A DNA stretch of 64,000 nt from Legionella_C sp048541585 (GTDB taxonomy: Bacteria; Pseudomonadota; Gammaproteobacteria; Legionellales; Legionellaceae): the NCBI RefSeq assembly GCF_048541585.1, contig NZ_CP183303.1, positions 496,001 to 560,000 of the forward strand. Direction: 5' to 3'. Positions within the stretch are counted from its first letter, which is position 1; every line of letters starts with the position of its first letter. The notes beneath the pieces were generated by a model that did no database searches, was not told the origin of the DNA, and saw only the letters and a list, made by a program, of their open reading frames with translations. The translations under genes were made by a program, and so were the position numbers. Of this stretch, positions 54,437 through 63,165 are shown in pieces.

Positions 54437-55110
54437 AACAAACTACTTCTCCTAGCGCACCTGCACCATGGCAACTACGTGGCCAAGGATATATTTGTTT
54501 ATTAAAGGCCTCCTCAATACACGCAAATTTTAAGTCTTCTATTCCAGAAGAGCTTAGTAATTGTAAAAAAAGCAATGCGTATTCGCTAATGATATTGGTA
54601 GACTATACTGAATCTCCTGTGGGCCCTTACTACGAATTACTGTTTATTCCAGGCTATTTTGATCTAAATGGACAGCAATATCTTTCCATCACGCGTATCT
54701 TTGTTTCATCCATGGATAGCGTAATTAACGGCCAACAAAATTGGGGCATTCCTAAGGAATTAGCTGAATTTGAGGTGCATTATGATAAACTTGGACTCGA
54801 TAGAGTCATAGTCAGCAAGCAAGGAAAAGTCTTTGCCGATCTCACCTTTCGTTCCTGGCCTTTGCCTATGCCATTTACTACAAGCTTTGTACCTAAAACA
54901 TGGCGCACTTTTATACAATATGATAAAACCCACATTTTTAACTTTCGTCCTGAGGCTTATGGATGGGTAAGACCTGCAAGGCTAATCAAAGCGTGTATCA
55001 ACCCCGATGAATTTCCCGCTGTTAAACCAGAGCATATTATAGCCACTATAAAGATTACCCATTTTAAAATGACCTTCCCTAAAGCGAATATTGAAGTTAA
55101 AAATCAATAA
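54430..55110 (+). CDS. Acetoacetate decarboxylase-like protein
   Basis: The 226-residue ADC fold has the core YYELLFIPGYFDLNGQQYLS and RIFVSSMDSVINGQQNWGIP, then KELAEFEV; the Lys after NWGIP is where the Schiff-base Lys of acetoacetate decarboxylase lies. Many members catalyse other aldol or decarboxylation steps, so the substrate is open. It overlaps the amine oxidase by 7 bases and shares its GC-richer composition, so the pair is one transferred unit. Confidence 0.83.
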   Translation: MLEQTTSPSAPAPWQLRGQGYICLLKASSIHANFKSSIPEELSNCKKSNAYSLMILVDYTESPVGPYYELLFIPGYFDLNGQQYLSITRIFVSSMDSVINGQQNWGIPKELAEFEVHYDKLGLDRVIVSKQGKVFADLTFRSWPLPMPFTTSFVPKTWRTFIQYDKTHIFNFRPEAYGWVRPARLIKACINPDEFPAVKPEHIIATIKITHFKMTFPKANIEVKNQ

Positions 55111-55363
55111 AGAATTATTTTATTACTTTAATAGGATTATGGTTTTTTCTTAATCTTATTGGGATGTATAAATTAGCTTATATCATCTTTAGCGTTTTAA
55201 AAAGATACAACCTTTAATGAAAACTTTGCTTGATTTAAAGATATTATCTATATTTGTTAATCTCAGGAAAGATCATAATTCATACTTGTACAATTTAAAT
55301 TAAGCTATGATCTTATTAGGTAAGCAAATTTCAACATTTTATTTGTGCAGGAGCTATTTTCTA

Positions 55364-55438
55364 ATGGCACATAAACATAAAATAATCGTTATCATTCTCA
55401 TACTATTAATTAGTATTAGTTTATTTATTTTAAATTAA
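55364..55438 (+). CDS. Possible 24-residue single-helix membrane peptide
   Basis: ATG to stop encodes MAHKHK, a run of Ile, Val, Leu and Ser long enough to cross a membrane, and a final Asn. AGGAG lies 10 bases upstream and a perfect 8-bp hairpin follows 20 bases after the stop. That layout (ribosome site, basic N-terminus, one hydrophobic helix, terminator) is typical of small membrane peptides. It is unproven. 55111-55363 is otherwise AT-rich with no larger gene. Confidence 0.4.
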   Translation: MAHKHKIIVIILILLISISLFILN

Positions 55439-55457
55439 TTCATAAAAGCAAGCGTAG

Positions 55458-55477
55458 GTTAGGCCATTCGGCCTAAC
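55458..55477 (+). terminator. GTTAGGCC hairpin (palindromic repeat)
   Basis: GTTAGGCC-ATTC-GGCCTAAC is a perfect 8-bp stem preceded by GCAAGCGTAG. The same arrangement in reverse (GTTGGGCC-GGGT-GGCCCAAC followed by CTACGCTTGC) occurs at 60424, so it is a dispersed repeat likely used as a terminator. Confidence 0.55.
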
Positions 55478-55530
55478 AAATACTTTTCAATTCGACACGA
55501 GCTCTAAATTTAAAACCGATAAAGCGAGGT

Positions 55531-55690
55531 AGCTTTAATGCAGTATAGTGCAACCAAGGTTTAGAGAATAATCGTTATCTCAAATTATTGGGCTAAGGCC
55601 TGCTCTAGGTTTGCAAGACACCACCGTAAATAAATTGCAAAAGTGATTTAATGAATGGGGCCGGTGATTACGTCTTGCTTCATCTAGGCT
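55531..55690. repeat. Diverged 160-bp copy of the inverted-repeat element at 61158
   Basis: It aligns end to end, with the same 160-base length, with 61158-61317: shared blocks include CAAATTAGTGGGCTAAGGCC-like text, GCCTGCTCTA, GTTTGCAAGACA, TAAATAATTGCAAAAGTGAT-like text and GTGATTACG. The terminal inverted repeats have decayed here. Flanks to 55896 have no gene. Confidence 0.75.
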
Positions 55691-55896
55691 TGCTAATTTG
55701 ATTTTAATATTTGGCTCTAATACACCTAGCGTTTTAATAAGAATAGTCTATCAAAAAAACCATAAAGCAATTGCTGATTTATTATTTTTTTCACAATCGG
55801 CACAATTTAAATTAATACGGATTTTTTAATTTATTTCTTGCTATTTCACAGGTGGTTTATTACTTTACGCAAGTTTATAATAAATGGAATTTTTTT

Positions 55897-58800
55897 ATGA
55901 TAGAAACACCACTATTAGAAGTCATTCAATCAAATATATTTGCTAAATACCACTTACCACTTATAAAACAAAAAACACTAGATAAGAATAAATATTGGAA
56001 TTTTTTAACCCCTCAACAATCCTATGGTGTATTATCTGCCTGTAGACGAGCGGCTTTGATTAATATTTTGTTTAATATACTTAAAGAGACTCAGCCTGAC
56101 GCTGCCAATCTAATTACCCCAGAAGATTTATTTTATTTGCAAATCATAGCTTTATTTGCTCATTCCATTTGGGAAAATAACTTAAATGATGAAGGCCTCT
56201 TAGCAATTAAAGTTAATTGTCAAAATTTTTTGAAAAGTATTGGTGTTAATCATACACTTGCTCATCAATTCGCCCAGCTGCTTGATCCTAATGAATTATC
56301 GTCTCAAAGTCCAAAGCAAAATTGGTTAAAAATTATTTTTAACAGTGCTGATTCACTGAATAATATGCGTAAAGCAAATTCAATGTTTAGTATTAATAAA
56401 ATACCTTTGTTCGCAGAACTTAAAAAAATTAACAAAGAAAAATTAATAGAAGGACTAGCTAAAGAAGTATTAGACATGATGGTTCTGCAGCAGGATATTG
56501 GGATTAATGGCGTACAGATTATGGATGAAAAATATGATCTGATTTATGAAAAACGCAGCCCTCATCCAAAGTCAAAGGTCAAAGTTCATTATGAGTATTC
56601 GAATCATTGTTATGAGGACGTTATAAAAGATATAAAAAAATTTTCGATGTTATCTCAGTACTACAAAAATGATACGTTACCTTCACGCAAGGTAAATGTA
56701 TTAGAAGATATAAAGATTAAACAACGAGACGAAATAAGACACGCTGCACACACGATAACGATTAATAATGATTTTCTCTTTAAATCATTGCGCGGTGACA
56801 ATGCCAATTATTTTTTACAATTTATAGATGGCGTCATATCGCCTTTTATTCATCATCCTCTACGTTTTAAGAGTAAAAAGATATACACGGTAGATGGAAA
56901 AGGGGTGCATTTACGCAGTGAAAAAATCCCTACCTATAATAAAGAACAAAAAAAATTATATTCAAAAAAACAATCTACAACTTATGGCATGCCTGATTTA
57001 CAACCTAATCCTTTTAATTTCTCCGAAGAAAAAGTGAAAACAGTAGGGGTTATCTTTTTTGATATGAAAAACGCCTTGCTAGCTGATCACTTATTAACAC
57101 GCGATGCTGGTTCTGCTGTCCGCCCCAATGATTTTAATTTCTTGCCACAAGCTGAACAATATTTTAAACGACGAGTTAATAAAGTCTTATTTGCCAAAGA
57201 TAATATTGAAGCATTCAAGACGGCTTTACGCAATGAAAAAGACTATAAATATCATAATGAAGTCTTTGCTCATTTGCGCTTTACTGCAGATGATAGTTGT
57301 CAAGTATTTATCAATGTGGATACGTTAGAAGCACGATTATTGGCTCAAATTTATGCCAGGATGATCTATGCGCGCTTAAGTAATGTTAATGAGTGCCCAC
57401 CCGATTATGAAGTAAAGATTTGCTATTATATGCCTACATCGGCCTTACACTTAAAACAATATACGAAGCAAGAGCAAATGTTAGATATCGCGGAGGCCGA
57501 AGAAATCCTACAAAACGATGACTATTTGCTCGAAAAGATATTAGAAAATAATTTTGAATTGTTATTTTTTTTACCTCCTGAATTTCTTATTAAGTATTTA
57601 AACAAGAATGTAGATGGGCATTCTTTAATTATCAAGATACTTAGCCAAGGTTATTTACATATTTTAGATTTTTTTGTGGAATTAAAATTACTGGATACTC
57701 AAATTCTAGAAAAATTAATTGCTACGCATATTCAAGAATTGCATGACACAAAAACACTTATTCAAATTGCCTATTTTGCAATTAAAAAAGATAGGCCACT
57801 TATTTTCCAGCAAGTTTTGCAAACACTATCTAAGCAACCAGATTATGAAAATTATATTAATGAAGTGGTTGAGGTGCCAGGTTGTAAAGAAAACTTATTA
57901 CAATCGGCATTTAATTTACAGAAAGAGAGTTATATTCATGCATTATTAAAATTAAAATCGATTAATATTAATCAGGTAGATACTGATGGTAATAATATTT
58001 TCCATTATGCCGTTTTAACAGGTAATGAGTACTACGTTCGATTGGCCCTTAATTTAGGTGTTGATATTAACGCCGTAAACGGTCGAGGTTTTACTGGGCT
58101 ACATTATGCAGTGGCGTTGGGTCATTGTGATATTGTCCGCTTTTTATTATCGCAATCAACTTTTACACAATTTAATGCAGAAGTTGAGGTTTCAAATGGA
58201 CTTTATTATCAAAAACTATCATTGCTTGAATTAGCTGCAACACAAGATCAAGTTGAAGTACTGAAAATACTGCATCAAGATGGTCGCTTTGATTTTAGTG
58301 CAGAATGTGATTTTAAAAGAACTCTTTTATCAGTAGCAGAGTATAATCCTTTAACTTTAGCTTACTTATTAACCTTGCCTGAAATCGATTTTAAAAAGAA
58401 AGATGTCAAGAACTACAATGGTGGAAAAAATGCGCTACATAAAGCTGCAGCAAATGGTTTTGTTGACATAGTAAGGACGCTATTGGAAAAAGGTATGCCA
58501 ATTAATGATACAAGTTTAGCCGAAAAAGAGACAGCACTCCATTGTGCCATTGACTTTGAAGATAGCGATGATGTCAACATGCAAGATCGCATTGAAATTA
58601 TTAGGTTACTTCTGGCTGCTGGTATAGATAAAAATGCCGTCAACTCATCAGGAGAAAGCGCGCTAGGTTTAGCAGTTACTAAAGATTGTGCACCAATAAT
58701 AAAATTCTTGATAGAAAATGGTTGTAAGGTAAAAGGCATTAAAGGAGCTCTAGTAGAAGCTGCTTTGGAATGGAGCAATCATGCAATTCCAAAATTAATA

Positions 58801-58923
58801 AAATATGAAATTCAAGCGAAAGCTAAAATGTTTGGCCGCTTTTTTCATCATGAACATGAGAAGCAAGATATAACCAATGCTCAAAGTGACTCTTTAGACA
58901 GTAAAATAACCCTAAACAATTAG
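55897..58923 (+). CDS. Ankyrin-repeat protein with degenerate SidE-phosphodiesterase-like N-terminus, candidate effector (1008 aa)
   Basis: The N-terminal 180 residues follow the spacing of the SidE-type phosphodiesterase-like domain (QQSYGVLSACRRAALI, LITPEDLFYLQIIALFAHS, NSADSLNNMR), but where that family keeps HG, HD-S-RE and NKD/DADCLD motifs this copy has YG, AHSIWE and DPN/NSADSL, so activity is probably lost. The middle (190-560) is unassigned. About six ankyrin repeats span residues 690-970 (GFTGLHYAVALGHCDIVRFL, KNALHKAAANGFVDIVRTLL). It has no signal peptide. ATG 55897 was chosen over GTG 55852. Confidence 0.78.
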   Translation: MIETPLLEVIQSNIFAKYHLPLIKQKTLDKNKYWNFLTPQQSYGVLSACRRAALINILFNILKETQPDAANLITPEDLFYLQIIALFAHSIWENNLNDEGLLAIKVNCQNFLKSIGVNHTLAHQFAQLLDPNELSSQSPKQNWLKIIFNSADSLNNMRKANSMFSINKIPLFAELKKINKEKLIEGLAKEVLDMMVLQQDIGINGVQIMDEKYDLIYEKRSPHPKSKVKVHYEYSNHCYEDVIKDIKKFSMLSQYYKNDTLPSRKVNVLEDIKIKQRDEIRHAAHTITINNDFLFKSLRGDNANYFLQFIDGVISPFIHHPLRFKSKKIYTVDGKGVHLRSEKIPTYNKEQKKLYSKKQSTTYGMPDLQPNPFNFSEEKVKTVGVIFFDMKNALLADHLLTRDAGSAVRPNDFNFLPQAEQYFKRRVNKVLFAKDNIEAFKTALRNEKDYKYHNEVFAHLRFTADDSCQVFINVDTLEARLLAQIYARMIYARLSNVNECPPDYEVKICYYMPTSALHLKQYTKQEQMLDIAEAEEILQNDDYLLEKILENNFELLFFLPPEFLIKYLNKNVDGHSLIIKILSQGYLHILDFFVELKLLDTQILEKLIATHIQELHDTKTLIQIAYFAIKKDRPLIFQQVLQTLSKQPDYENYINEVVEVPGCKENLLQSAFNLQKESYIHALLKLKSININQVDTDGNNIFHYAVLTGNEYYVRLALNLGVDINAVNGRGFTGLHYAVALGHCDIVRFLLSQSTFTQFNAEVEVSNGLYYQKLSLLELAATQDQVEVLKILHQDGRFDFSAECDFKRTLLSVAEYNPLTLAYLLTLPEIDFKKKDVKNYNGGKNALHKAAANGFVDIVRTLLEKGMPINDTSLAEKETALHCAIDFEDSDDVNMQDRIEIIRLLLAAGIDKNAVNSSGESALGLAVTKDCAPIIKFLIENGCKVKGIKGALVEAALEWSNHAIPKLIKYEIQAKAKMFGRFFHHEHEKQDITNAQSDSLDSKITLNN

Positions 58924-58937
58924 TTGATTTATCAAGC

Positions 58938-58972
58938 GTGGCAACTGCCTTAAATTTAAAAACAGTTGCTAC
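58938..58972 (+). terminator. Hairpin after the ankyrin gene
   Basis: GTGGCAACTG, a 15-base A/T-rich loop and CAGTTGCTAC pair over ten positions with one G-T pair, 14 bases after the stop. Confidence 0.55.
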
Positions 58973-58979
58973 GTCACTA

Positions 58980-59226
58980 AGTGATTATGGCAGTGTTCTA
59001 CACTTACTCACGAGATATAAGAGCCACTTAAATGCCTGGAGCTCGCAGACAAGCTGCAGGATATAAGCAGACAGCTGATACCTAAAAGGCTCTAAGCGAT
59101 GGCATTTGGTATTCTCCAGCTGCTTAAATTCCACATTTCTATGAGCCTACGTTCCGCGACTTGTTGCGGAATCTAGCAAACGGTAGCGACTGTCTTGAAT
59201 TTTAATCCAAGACGTTGCGTTGATGT
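58980..59226. repeat. Intergenic repeat cluster between two SidE-like genes
   Basis: This stretch holds several hairpin units: GAGCTCGCAGACAAGCTGCA near 59039 and TTCCGCG-ACTTG-TTGCGGAA with ATCTAGC near 59151, of the same stem-CTTG-stem-ATCYAG type as at 16545, plus paired AGAGCC/GGCTCT words around 59021 and 59088. No reading frame of size is present. It separates two convergent genes. Confidence 0.5.
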
Positions 59227-59234
59227 ATCCTTCT

Positions 59235-60320
59235 TTAAGAGTAATTAAATCTTTTAATAACACTGTCAATGATTTGTTCCTTAGCTTCTTTAAAAAAAGC
59301 TAACCTTATGTTTAGATAACTGTCAGAATTAGAATTAACTTTGCTTGCTTGGTTAATATTTTGCTCGACGTCTGATAGGCTTTGTTTAGATTTTTCAACT
59401 TCCTTAAGTTTGATATAAGGTAAGAATTGATTCATCAGCTTTAATAGATCTGCAAATATGTCACCAACGTGTGTTACCGTTTTTTTCCTAAACAACATTG
59501 GTGGCAGAAATTTATCATGCGTTCCATTGTGCTTAAAATATGGATTACCAGTGATGGCATTACCGGCTCGAGCAAAATCTAGTAAAACATTATGAGATTT
59601 TTCTACATAATCAGACTCTAATAATCCTGATAAATTCTCAAGATTATTTTTATTTATTCTCTCAATATTACCCCAACATCTAACCAAGTCGCTATGATGA
59701 CTTAAGTCAAGCACGGCTTTAATTAATTTTGATTTATTGATCTGTATTGATTTATCGCCTTCATAACCTTGATAAGGGAGTGATTTGGTCAATTCTTCAT
59801 CTATGATAGGTACGTAATGACACATATTAAAGGCAATATTGTCAATAAGTGCTACATTAAATTCAACTGCCTTGGCAATTTCTGTAAATATTAAGGCCGA
59901 GCGTTCTGCATTACTGGGATCATTAATCCCACCACGTTCATTAGTTCTGCCAGCTCTAAATAGAAAAGCTGCTAACATCACAGCTTCTCTTTCTTCATCG
60001 GTAAGATGCTGAAGCGCATTTTTAATTTCGGGTAAACCAACGATGGCAATAGTCTCTAATAAAAATTGAGTATTGACTGCCTGTCTTAGACTATGTCCCA
60101 CATCGTGATTTGGGCGATAAATAATAACACCATCGACTTCCATAAAATTATGTTTCATATCTACATAAGGAGTGTTAATGATGTGGTCTGCGAGTGCTTG
60201 ATAGAATGACGTATTAAATTCTTTTTTCAACCAATATTTTTTCCAGTTTGCATCAATAGTAATGGTTACCTGATAAGAATTATTGTGAGATGAAGTAGAG
60301 TTAATTACCAATGTATCCAT
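59235..60320 (-). CDS. SidE-type phosphodiesterase-domain protein, candidate effector (361 aa)
   Basis: The central region (about 65-250) resembles the phosphodiesterase domain of Legionella SidE/Dup effectors: IIYRPNHDVGHSLRQAVNT (metal His), AAFLFRAGRTNERGG (the GRxNE acidic residue) and DLSHHSDLVRCW (second His). In SidE enzymes this domain processes ADP-ribosylated ubiquitin. No mono-ADP-ribosyltransferase part is present, so by itself it would be a Dup-like deubiquitinase or a related hydrolase. The C-terminal 80 residues are charged and helical. There is no signal peptide. Confidence 0.7.
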   Translation of the reverse strand: MDTLVINSTSSHNNSYQVTITIDANWKKYWLKKEFNTSFYQALADHIINTPYVDMKHNFMEVDGVIIYRPNHDVGHSLRQAVNTQFLLETIAIVGLPEIKNALQHLTDEEREAVMLAAFLFRAGRTNERGGINDPSNAERSALIFTEIAKAVEFNVALIDNIAFNMCHYVPIIDEELTKSLPYQGYEGDKSIQINKSKLIKAVLDLSHHSDLVRCWGNIERINKNNLENLSGLLESDYVEKSHNVLLDFARAGNAITGNPYFKHNGTHDKFLPPMLFRKKTVTHVGDIFADLLKLMNQFLPYIKLKEVEKSKQSLSDVEQNINQASKVNSNSDSYLNIRLAFFKEAKEQIIDSVIKRFNYS

Positions 60321-60423
60321 AATGATTTTCGGCGCTACGATTTATTGGTTTAAGTGAGCGACATATTGCTAGTGAAGATAATTTTTGTCAATCAGGTTTG
60401 AGAAATAATGAATGTTTTAAAAT

Positions 60424-60455
60424 GTTGGGCCGGGTGGCCCAACCTACGCTTGCTA
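60424..60455 (-). terminator. GTTGGGCC palindromic repeat after ohr
   Basis: GTTGGGCC-GGGT-GGCCCAAC is a perfect 8-bp stem followed by CTACGCTTGC, the inverse of the unit at 55447-55477. It lies six bases beyond the ohr stop and probably ends that message. Confidence 0.6.
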
Positions 60456-60460
60456 AAATT

Positions 60461-60904
60461 TTACATACCTTCAACGTCTAACTCAAAATCGATGTTACCA
60501 CGTGTGGCATGACTGTAGGGACAAATTTTTTCGTGCGTTTCCTCTACTAATTCTTTTGCTTCGCTAGTAGAAAGAGAGGGAACTTTAACATTCATTTTAA
60601 CTGAAATACCAAACCCTCCGCCTTCACGAGGACCAACAGAGACATGACATGTTACTATTGCACCGTTAACTTTTTTCTTGTGTTGACTTGCCACAAATTC
60701 TAATGCGCCACCAAAGCAAGCTGCATAACCTGCAGCAAAAAGATGTTCTGGTGTAGTGGTATTCGGTAATCCAGGTCCCCCCATCTCTTTGGGAACAGAA
60801 AAATCTGCACTAACCGAATGATCGGTGGTTTCAGAATGGCCGTTGCGTCCTCCTGTATTAGTTGCCGTTGCAGTTACTAGCGGTTTTATGGTATTTACTG
60901 ACAT
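60461..60904 (-). CDS. ohr: Organic hydroperoxide resistance protein (Ohr)
   Basis: The OsmC/Ohr fold of 147 residues has the active-site Cys pair in GYAACFGGALEFVA (about Cys60) and EKICPYSHATRGN (about Cys125), plus TGGRNGHSETTDHS at the N-terminus. It reduces fatty-acid and alkyl hydroperoxides using lipoyl thiols. The common regulator ohrR is not adjacent. Its AAGGAG-like site is 8-12 bases upstream. Confidence 0.95.
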   Translation of the reverse strand: MSVNTIKPLVTATATNTGGRNGHSETTDHSVSADFSVPKEMGGPGLPNTTTPEHLFAAGYAACFGGALEFVASQHKKKVNGAIVTCHVSVGPREGGGFGISVKMNVKVPSLSTSEAKELVEETHEKICPYSHATRGNIDFELDVEGM

Positions 60905-61157
60905 ACTGCTCTCCTTGTTCTTTGGGGGCTTACTTACTCTAATTGTAAAGTTTCGTATTCACAAAAATATAGTTCTAGTTTCGAGAAAAAATTTCTAACT
61001 TAGTATAATTTAAACTGAGCATTAATTCCTAATGAATTGAATTCATAAAATCTCTAGATTATGCTGTTCTACAGCTAAGCCATACTACGTTATCCATGCT
61101 CATTTGAGTCAAAGGAAACGAGTACTTTTTACTTTCATGTTATGTTTTCAGCGAGGT

Positions 61158-61317
61158 AGCCTTGACGCAGCGCAGCGTAATCAAGGTTTAAAGAATAATA
61201 ATTATCGCAAATTAGTGGGCTAAGGCCTGCTCTACGTTTGCAAGACATGTACAGTAAATAATTGCAAAAGTGATTTAACGAGTGGGGCCCTTGATTACGC
61301 TGCGCTACATCAAGGCT
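61158..61317. repeat. 160-bp MITE-like element with 29-bp terminal inverted repeats
   Basis: The ends 61158-61186 and 61289-61317 are inverted copies matching at 27 of 29 positions (AGCCTTGAYGYAGCGCAGCG, then TAATCAAGG). A diverged copy of equal length is at 55531-55690 and a shortened one at 52680-52762. The rest of 60905-61373 has no gene; the short reading frame across the element is not real. Confidence 0.85.
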
Positions 61318-61373
61318 ATGCTGGCTTAGCAAAGGAAGCTAACCGTTCCCTTCTTATTAAAATCATAAAATTT

Positions 61374-62363
61374 TTATTCATAAGTAATAACTGCTCGAAA
61401 TCGTACTTCGCCTTTATCAACTTTTTCATAAGCTCGTTGTATTTCTTTGAAGGGATAGGTTTCTGTATAAACTTTCACTTTTCCTTTTGAAACCATATCA
61501 AGAGCCTCATAAAGATATTCGCTTCCATTTTGTTGACTACCTATAATTCGAATTCGTTTCATAATTAAATCGGTCATTGAAATTTGCAATGGTTTTTCAT
61601 CAAATCCCATTGCAACAAATCGCCCATCGGGACGTAATCCAGCTATACTATCTACCATTGCTTGGTTTGAATTAGTTGTGCTCAGGACGATATCGGCACC
61701 ACCCATTTTCGCAAGCTCGGCACCAGAACGAACTATTTCATCTGCGCCCAATTCTTTAATAAGCTTATCTTTATCAGATGAGTGTGAAATTGCAATGGTA
61801 TCGAAACCTGCAGCTTTAGCATATTGAACAGCCAAATGACCTAGGCCCCCTATACCTAATACAGCAATTCGTTCGTGAGGTTTAGGATCTGACCACCGTA
61901 ATCCCGACCATACAGTATATCCTGCGCAAAAAATAGGAGCCGCTTGTTCAAAACTGACATTATCTGGAATGAGCATGGTGGCATCAGCATAAGCCAGCAT
62001 AAACTCAGCATGACCTCCAGGCAGTTGCATTCCTGTTGCTATTTGGTTAGAACAAAACATAGGACGATTACTTAAACACCATTCACATCGCCCGCATGTG
62101 GCTTGAATCCAGGGAACCCCAACACGATCGCCAATTTTTCGATTAACGACACCAATTCCTAATTCCACAATTTCGCCAACAGGCTCATGTCCCAAAGTGC
62201 GAGGAAATTCGCCAGGTAAATGACCATTTGTTTGATGGACATCTGTATAACAAAGGCCACTCGCATGAATTTTAATGAGCACTTGATTAGGACCAACTAC
62301 AGGCTTTTTAACTTCACGAATCTCCCACTTGGCTTTCGCAGAGGGTACAATAGCTGCTTTCAT
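61374..62363 (-). CDS. Zinc-dependent alcohol dehydrogenase (AdhA/AdhP type)
   Basis: This MDR enzyme of 329 residues has the catalytic zinc Cys in SGLCYTDVHQ, GHEPVG with the second ligand, the four-cysteine structural zinc loop (CGRCEWCLSNRPMFC) and NAD-binding VLGIGGLGHLAVQYAKA. This is the bacterial AdhP/AdhA-type ethanol dehydrogenase. The start is well placed. An inverted-repeat element begins 98 bases upstream. Confidence 0.92.
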   Translation of the reverse strand: MKAAIVPSAKAKWEIREVKKPVVGPNQVLIKIHASGLCYTDVHQTNGHLPGEFPRTLGHEPVGEIVELGIGVVNRKIGDRVGVPWIQATCGRCEWCLSNRPMFCSNQIATGMQLPGGHAEFMLAYADATMLIPDNVSFEQAAPIFCAGYTVWSGLRWSDPKPHERIAVLGIGGLGHLAVQYAKAAGFDTIAISHSSDKDKLIKELGADEIVRSGAELAKMGGADIVLSTTNSNQAMVDSIAGLRPDGRFVAMGFDEKPLQISMTDLIMKRIRIIGSQQNGSEYLYEALDMVSKGKVKVYTETYPFKEIQRAYEKVDKGEVRFRAVITYE

Positions 62364-62460
62364 ATGATCTCCTTATCTAAGGCAACGTATTATTGCAATT
62401 TGTTAATATATAATACTGGGGCTTCAATGAAAATTCCCTATTTAGCCTTCCAGTTCCTCA

Positions 62461-62682
62461 GCCGGCGTAGCCTGGGAGTAGGCCTAAAGGGCCGTATCCC
62501 AGGTTTACATTCTTGTTAATTATATTCACTATAATCCCTGAGTTTGAACAAAACCATTTTTTTTAAATTACAGGATGATTGGATTTCTTATGAATAGAAA
62601 TTTATAGGGGTTTGTTGAGCTAGGGAAGTTAAATGAAAACCTGGGATACGACCCTTTGGGCCTACTCCCAGGCTACGCCAGC
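62461..62682. repeat. 222-bp MITE-like element with 46-bp terminal inverted repeats
   Basis: The arms 62461-62506 and 62637-62682 are inverted copies matching at 43 of 46 positions (GTAGCCTGGGAGTAGGCC and so on). The 130-base interior is AT-rich and non-coding. It sits between the adh promoter and higBA. The remaining 62683-62828 has no gene I can support. Confidence 0.85.
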
Positions 62683-62828
62683 TGCTTAACCATAAAATGA
62701 ATAGTGATGTAGCCGCAGGTTACATTGCGAAAGATGTAAAAGGTTTACGTAAACCAATGCCGCAAATTATAAATTTTATAAAAAAGCCATGTTGATTAGT
62801 AAACATCTATAATAGATTATTTTACATA

Positions 62829-62845
62829 TATCTCAAAATGAGATA
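62829..62845. promoter_or_regulatory. Perfect palindrome before higB (HigA operator candidate)
   Basis: TATCTCA-AAA-TGAGATA has 7-bp perfect arms 31 bases before the higB ATG. Antitoxins of this family autorepress by binding such dyads. Confidence 0.55.
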
Positions 62846-62875
62846 AAATTCAATTTAATAAGGTATTTATTTGTT

Positions 62876-63163
62876 ATGCATATTATAACTAGAAGAAGAA
62901 TTACAGAAGCTAAGGCATTGTTTCCACAGTGTGCATCTGCTTTAGCTGGATGGTTAAAAGTTGTAGAAGAGAACGAATTTAAAAACTTTGCTGAGTTAAA
63001 GGCTTCCTTTAATAGTATTGATAAAGTGGATGATTTATATGTGTTTGATATAGGAGGTAATAAACTCCGTTTAATAGCAAGCATTCATTTTAACCGGAAA
63101 AAATTATATATACGCTATATCTTGACCCATGAAGAATATGACAAAGATAAGTGGAAGGAGTAA
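62876..63163 (+). CDS. higB: HigB type II toxin, mRNA interferase
   Basis: The 95 residues match the HigB family (PF09907): RRRITEAKALFPQCASALAG, FKNFAELKASFNSIDKV, VFDIGGNKLRLIASIHFNRK and the C-terminal YIRYILTHEEYDK. HigB cleaves mRNA on the ribosome. The toxin precedes the antitoxin, the usual hig order, with two bases between the stop and the HigA start. Confidence 0.92.
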   Translation: MHIITRRRITEAKALFPQCASALAGWLKVVEENEFKNFAELKASFNSIDKVDDLYVFDIGGNKLRLIASIHFNRKKLYIRYILTHEEYDKDKWKE

Positions 63164-63165
63164 GT

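Noticed and set aside
55852..55896. GTG start of the ankyrin protein
   Set aside because: There is no ribosome site before the GTG; the ATG at 55897 is more plausible.
61135..61332. 65-residue reading frame
   Set aside because: It lies wholly on the 160-bp inverted-repeat element and has no ribosome site.
62220..62519. 99-residue plus-strand frame
   Set aside because: It is antisense to the alcohol dehydrogenase start and runs into a MITE-like element.
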